DNA from: Aurantiacibacter atlanticus
GTDB taxonomy: Bacteria > Pseudomonadota > Alphaproteobacteria > Sphingomonadales > Sphingomonadaceae
Direction: 5' to 3'
Assembly: GCF_001077815.2 (NCBI RefSeq)
Contig: NZ_CP011310.1
Location: 682,001 to 746,000 of the forward strand
Length of the DNA stretch: 64,000 bases
Shown here: positions 60,479-64,000 of the stretch, piece after piece
Numbering within the stretch: position 1 is the stretch's first letter
Layout: the number at the start of each line of letters is the position of its first letter
Made by a program: the position numbers and the translations under genes
The notes under the pieces: generated by a model
What the model was told of the DNA's origin: nothing
The model's input: only the letters and a program-made list of their open reading frames with translations
Databases searched by the model: none

Positions 60479-61672
60479 TTACTGGCCTCCCTGCGGTGTC
60501 ACGGTGAGCGAGGGCGCGCTTGCCGCGTTTTGCGAACGGCGGCGCACCTCCGGAAGTGGCAGATAGGGCGTTACGCCGCTTGGTTCGACAATGGTCTTGT
60601 CGGTGCCACGAAGCACCTGCTCCATGGTTTCGTAATACAGCCTGCGCTGCGTCACTTCCGGGGCGAGGCGGTATTGCGCGTAAATTTCGTTGAATTCAGC
60701 CGCAGAACCTTGCGCGCCCGCAAGCAATTGCTGTTCATAGCGGCGTGCCTGATTCAGCTCACGTTCGCGATCCTGACGTGCGGCAAGCACATCGTTAAAG
60801 GCCTCGATCACCTGTTCAGGTGCCTCGGTCCGGGCGATTTCCACACCTTGCACGGCAATTCCCGATCCATAGGAATCAAGAATGGATTGCATGCGCTGGC
60901 GCACGCGGGCTTCAACCTGCGCACGGCCCGCACCGGATAATACGCGGTCAAGATCGGTTTCGGCGATGGATTCGCGCATGGCCGATTCGGCCACTTCGCG
61001 CACCGTTTCATCAGGTTCGGCCAGCTGGAACTGATATTGCACGAGATCCGAAATGTTCCAGCGCACAAGATAGCTGAGATCGACAAGGTTCTGATCGCCC
61101 GTCAGGATCAGCTTTTCGCCGCCTGCACCGATTTCTTCCAGCCGGATTTCGCTCACATCCGTGATTTCCACCGTCTGGAGCGGCCATGGCAGCGTCAATT
61201 CGGTGCCTGGATCCATGGTGCGCGAATATTGTCCGCCCAGCCATGTAACGACGCCCTGTTCACGCGGCTGCACGAAATGGACCGACGTGGCGAAGAACCA
61301 CACGGCAACGATCGCAACCATCGCGATGGGGAACCAGCTGCCGCCGCCGGGCCTTTCCGGGAAGCGCATATTTGGTCCGCCCGGGCCGCCGCGTCGTGGG
61401 CCCTCCGGACCACGATTGCGAAAAATGTCCTCAATATTGGCAGAGCGGCGTCCGCGATCGGAATCGCCCCCACCACCGGGAAGCCACGGGTTGCGCGGGC
61501 CGTCACCGCCGCTGGAGGATGGCGTGTCGCCATCGCCGCCACCGTCTCCGGGTCCATCGCCGGAGCCATTGCCCCCGTCACCACCGCCGCTAGCCGAAGG
61601 CTTGCCCCACGGGTTGCGCTTGCCGGCCATGGCCAACCCAATACTCTCGAAAAAACCGCCCAAACGTTCCAT
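60479..61672 (-). CDS. hflK: FtsH protease activity modulator HflK
   Basis: 397 residues from ATG 61672 with GAAGGA upstream; a start at 61630 would remove 14 residues. The first 100 residues are Gly/Asp/Pro-rich and carry the HflK motifs N-P-W-G and I-E-D-I-F-R. A transmembrane helix and an SPFH domain (P-R-E-Q-G-V-V-T-W-L-G) follow. It acts with HflC at the inner membrane. The frame extends far upstream antisense to mrp, which is a shadow. Confidence 0.95.
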   Translation of the reverse strand: MERLGGFFESIGLAMAGKRNPWGKPSASGGGDGGNGSGDGPGDGGGDGDTPSSSGGDGPRNPWLPGGGGDSDRGRRSANIEDIFRNRGPEGPRRGGPGGPNMRFPERPGGGSWFPIAMVAIVAVWFFATSVHFVQPREQGVVTWLGGQYSRTMDPGTELTLPWPLQTVEITDVSEIRLEEIGAGGEKLILTGDQNLVDLSYLVRWNISDLVQYQFQLAEPDETVREVAESAMRESIAETDLDRVLSGAGRAQVEARVRQRMQSILDSYGSGIAVQGVEIARTEAPEQVIEAFNDVLAARQDRERELNQARRYEQQLLAGAQGSAAEFNEIYAQYRLAPEVTQRRLYYETMEQVLRGTDKTIVEPSGVTPYLPLPEVRRRSQNAASAPSLTVTPQGGQ

Positions 61673-61766
61673 GCATCCTTCTATAGGAAGCCCATTCACA
61701 AAAAACAGGGGTTTGGTGCTGCAAAATTGCTGACCATTCAGGTCTGAGCCGCTAGCAATGCGCGCT

Positions 61767-62759
61767 ATGAGCAGTGATGATGCAGTTAAACAGGCCGTCT
61801 TGCAGGCCATTCCGCCAGAACTTTCAGGCATGGTGCGATCTGTCAGCATGCGCGATGGCGTAGCGACGGTGATCGCCGATGCGGGCGGTCTGGGCCGTTC
61901 TGCCGCAGCGCAATTGCAGCGCGAGCTGGAAGAGGCGGCATCACCGGTGGCGGGTGTGAACGAAGTGCGTGTCGCGCTGATGGCTGACAAGGTGCAGCGC
62001 CAGATCGTGGTAATCGGATCGGGCAAGGGTGGGGTCGGCAAGTCCACTCTTACTGCCAATCTGGCCGTCGCGCTGGCAAAATCGGGACGCAAGGTGGGCG
62101 TGGTCGATGCAGATATTTACGGACCTTCGCAATCGGTCCTGCTCAACGCGGCAGACACCAAATTGCGCGCCGAGGGAAAGATGCTGATCCCGCATGAAAG
62201 CGAATATGGCGTGAAAATGGTGTCGATGGGTCAGCTGGTAGAGGCTGGCAAGGCTATCGCCTGGCGCGGCCCGATGGTTGGCAGCGCACTGGGCCAGTTG
62301 ATGGAAGCGGACTGGGGCGAGACAGACCTGCTGCTGGTCGATTTGCCGCCGGGCACAGGCGATGTGCAGCTGACGATGTTGCAGAAATTCAAGCCAACAG
62401 GCGCGGTCGTGGTGTCCACGCCGCAGGACCTTGCACTTATCGATGCAACCCGCGCGATCGACCTGTTCCGCCAGGCGCAGGTGCCAATTGTTGGCATTGT
62501 CGAGAATATGTCTGGCTATCAATGTCCAAGCTGCGGTGAAGTGAGCGAGCCTTTCGGGCAGGGCGGGGCAGAGGCTGCCGCGACTGCTATCGAAGTGCCA
62601 TTCCTTGGCCACGTGCCACTGGCAATGGAAATCCGCATTGCCAGTGATGATGGCAAGCCGCCTGCTGCCAGCGAAGGCGCGCTTGGCGCACCCTTTGCCG
62701 AAATTGCCGCGCAATTGCAGCAATGGCTGGGACAATCGGCAATGAACTACACCGGATGA
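61767..62759 (+). CDS. mrp: Mrp/NBP35 family iron-sulfur carrier ATPase
   Basis: About 330 residues from ATG 61767 (M-S-S-D-D). An N-terminal DUF59-like domain of about 75 residues is followed by the deviant P-loop G-K-G-G-V-G-K-S-T and [13 protein letters not shown] motif near residue 250 would bind a 4Fe-4S cluster at the dimer interface. It delivers Fe-S clusters to apoproteins. It is divergent from hflK and is followed by a molybdopterin enzyme that needs Fe-S/Moco maturation. Confidence 0.95.
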   Translation: MSSDDAVKQAVLQAIPPELSGMVRSVSMRDGVATVIADAGGLGRSAAAQLQRELEEAASPVAGVNEVRVALMADKVQRQIVVIGSGKGGVGKSTLTANLAVALAKSGRKVGVVDADIYGPSQSVLLNAADTKLRAEGKMLIPHESEYGVKMVSMGQLVEAGKAIAWRGPMVGSALGQLMEADWGETDLLLVDLPPGTGDVQLTMLQKFKPTGAVVVSTPQDLALIDATRAIDLFRQAQVPIVGIVENMSGYQCPSCGEVSEPFGQGGAEAAATAIEVPFLGHVPLAMEIRIASDDGKPPAASEGALGAPFAEIAAQLQQWLGQSAMNYTG

Positions 62760-62769
62760 GGGCGCAGCG

Positions 62770-64000
62770 ATGAACGTATCGCGGCGCAATTTGCTGGCGG
62801 GCGCTGCGGCAGGTGGCGGGCTGGTTGTCGCATGGGCGCTTATGCCCCGCACATTCGACAGCCCGCTGGACCCCGCGCCCGGCGAAATCGCCTTTGGCGC
62901 CTGGCTCAAGATCGCTGACGACGGAGTGGTGAGTGTGGCCGTGCCGCAGCTGGAAATGGGGCAGGGCGTGACAACGCTTGTGCCGCAGGTCGTGGCGATG
63001 GAGCTGGGGGCGGACTGGCGGCAGGTTGCGGTGGAGCCAGTGCCGGTTGACGGGGCCTATGCCAATATTCCGCTTGCCGCGCACTGGGCACCCTTGTGGA
63101 AGCCGCTTGTTCCTTCCTTGTCGGATGAGCCGGATGATCTGTTGCTGGAGCGCTGGGCGCAGGACAACCGCTTTACCGCAACCGCACAAGGCACTGCACT
63201 TGCCGCTTATGAAGGTGCCTGCCGCAAAGCCGCCGCTGCGGCGCGCGCGATGCTGGCGATGGCCGCGGCAGAGAGGTGGGATGTTGCGTGGGAACAGTGC
63301 CGCGCCGAAGACGGATTTATCTATCACGATGAAAACCGCGCCAGCTTCGCCGAACTTGTGATGGATGCGGCGCGCTTTTCCCCGCCCGATCCACCGCCGC
63401 TGCGGCCAGAGCCGCTCGCAGAACCTGCCATACCGATGGATGGCTATGCAATGCGCGAACGCTCCATCGCCTATCCGCGACTGGATCTGCCCTCGAAGGT
63501 CGATGGAAGTCATGTTTTTGCAGGCGATATTCGCCTTCCCGACATGATCCATGCAGCGATCCGTCATGGCCCGATGGACCGCGCTGAATTGCTTGATTTC
63601 GATCCGGGCCTCGCCCGGGACCTGCGTGGGCTCATCAAATTCGTACGCGGGAAGCGCTGGCTGGCGGCGCTTGCCGACAATTGGTGGGCCGCTGAAGAGG
63701 CCTTGCGCCGGATTGCCCCGCGCTTTGGCGTTTCCAGCCCGGTCGATAGCGAAAAAATGATCACCGCGCTCGATGATGCGGTTCGTAGCGGCGCGGCGTT
63801 CGGCATAGAGACGCGCGGAATGGGTGATGCCGATTATACACCAGATTTCGCGCTGCGTTATGATGTCGCCCCCGCACTTCACGCGACGCTGGAAACAACC
63901 TGCGCCACCGCGCGGCTGACCGACGGCCTGCTGGAAATGTGGTTGCCTACGCAGACACCGGAGGCCGCACGCGAGGCGGCGGCGGGCGCGCTGGGTATCT
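62770..64000 (+). CDS. Isoquinoline 1-oxidoreductase-like molybdopterin subunit (5' part)
   Basis: At least 410 residues, running off the window. The N-terminus M-N-V-S-R-R-N-L-L-A-G is a Tat-type signal (twin Arg), so the enzyme is exported. It contains V-P-Q-L-E-M-G-Q-G-V-T-T-L and other features of the xanthine dehydrogenase family molybdopterin-binding subunit of the IorB type. These oxidise aldehydes or N-heterocycles. It starts 10 nt after mrp, so the two are probably cotranscribed. The substrate is unknown and the 3' end is not visible. Confidence 0.88.
   Translation, partial: MNVSRRNLLAGAAAGGGLVVAWALMPRTFDSPLDPAPGEIAFGAWLKIADDGVVSVAVPQLEMGQGVTTLVPQVVAMELGADWRQVAVEPVPVDGAYANIPLAAHWAPLWKPLVPSLSDEPDDLLLERWAQDNRFTATAQGTALAAYEGACRKAAAAARAMLAMAAAERWDVAWEQCRAEDGFIYHDENRASFAELVMDAARFSPPDPPPLRPEPLAEPAIPMDGYAMRERSIAYPRLDLPSKVDGSHVFAGDIRLPDMIHAAIRHGPMDRAELLDFDPGLARDLRGLIKFVRGKRWLAALADNWWAAEEALRRIAPRFGVSSPVDSEKMITALDDAVRSGAAFGIETRGMGDADYTPDFALRYDVAPALHATLETTCATARLTDGLLEMWLPTQTPEAAREAAAGALGI

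Noticed and set aside
61673..62092. N-terminal extension of hflK to 62092
   Set aside because: It lies antisense to mrp. HflK motifs begin just after the ATG at 61672, which has a good ribosome binding site.

Overview
The window looks like chromosomal DNA of an alphaproteobacterium, most likely Sphingomonadales and probably near Erythrobacteraceae. This is inferred from the high GC content, the two TonB-dependent receptors, the metX-metW pair, the hflK-hflC-degP cluster, the RNA polymerase subunits and the protein sequences as I know these families. There is no rRNA, CRISPR array, integrase or transposase. One tRNA, tRNA-Leu(GAG), is present.

Layout, left to right. 0-10 kb: the 3' end of a probable outer-membrane protein, a DUF885 lipoprotein whose frame has no stop inside the window, groES-groEL under a CIRCE operator and a heat-shock-type promoter, a MATE exporter, a PagL-like lipid A deacylase, a TSUP permease, rplJ-rplL on the minus strand, a small coiled-coil lipoprotein, and a three-gene cassette (43-aa peptide, DUF2975, HTH). 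10-20 kb: rpoB-rpoC on the plus strand with their own promoter, then a lipoprotein. An 18-bp perfect inverted repeat at 7340-7357 and 10453-10470 brackets the block that puts rplJL opposite to rpoBC. 20-31 kb: a PL7 alginate lyase gene broken by one in-frame stop, gltX, a DoxX-like protein, a ZnuD-like TonB receptor, dcd, a methyltransferase, putA and an Nmad3-domain gene. 31-35 kb: ftsE-ftsX-ydcF-plsC and a zinc-ribbon membrane protein.

35-44 kb: tRNA-Leu, a PLP decarboxylase, a TonB receptor overlapping a beta-propeller phytase gene (with a candidate Pho box), an orphan MreB paralogue, topoisomerase IB, a small Gly-rich protein and trxB. 44-50 kb: hisC-tyrA-enoyl-CoA hydratase on the minus strand, divergent from metX-metW, then a VTT-like membrane protein. 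50-54 kb: aldehyde dehydrogenase, frmA, a 28-codon glyoxalase remnant and fghA, which form a glutathione-dependent formaldehyde oxidation locus. 54-64 kb: GST, msrB, PBP1A, degP-hflC-hflK, mrp and a truncated molybdopterin oxidoreductase gene.

Most of the window is housekeeping. The items most worth following up are the rplJL inversion scar, the micropeptide/DUF2975/HTH cassette with its palindromic operators, the stand-alone Nmad3 gene, the phytate-uptake unit, and the two decaying genes (PL7 lyase and VOC remnant).
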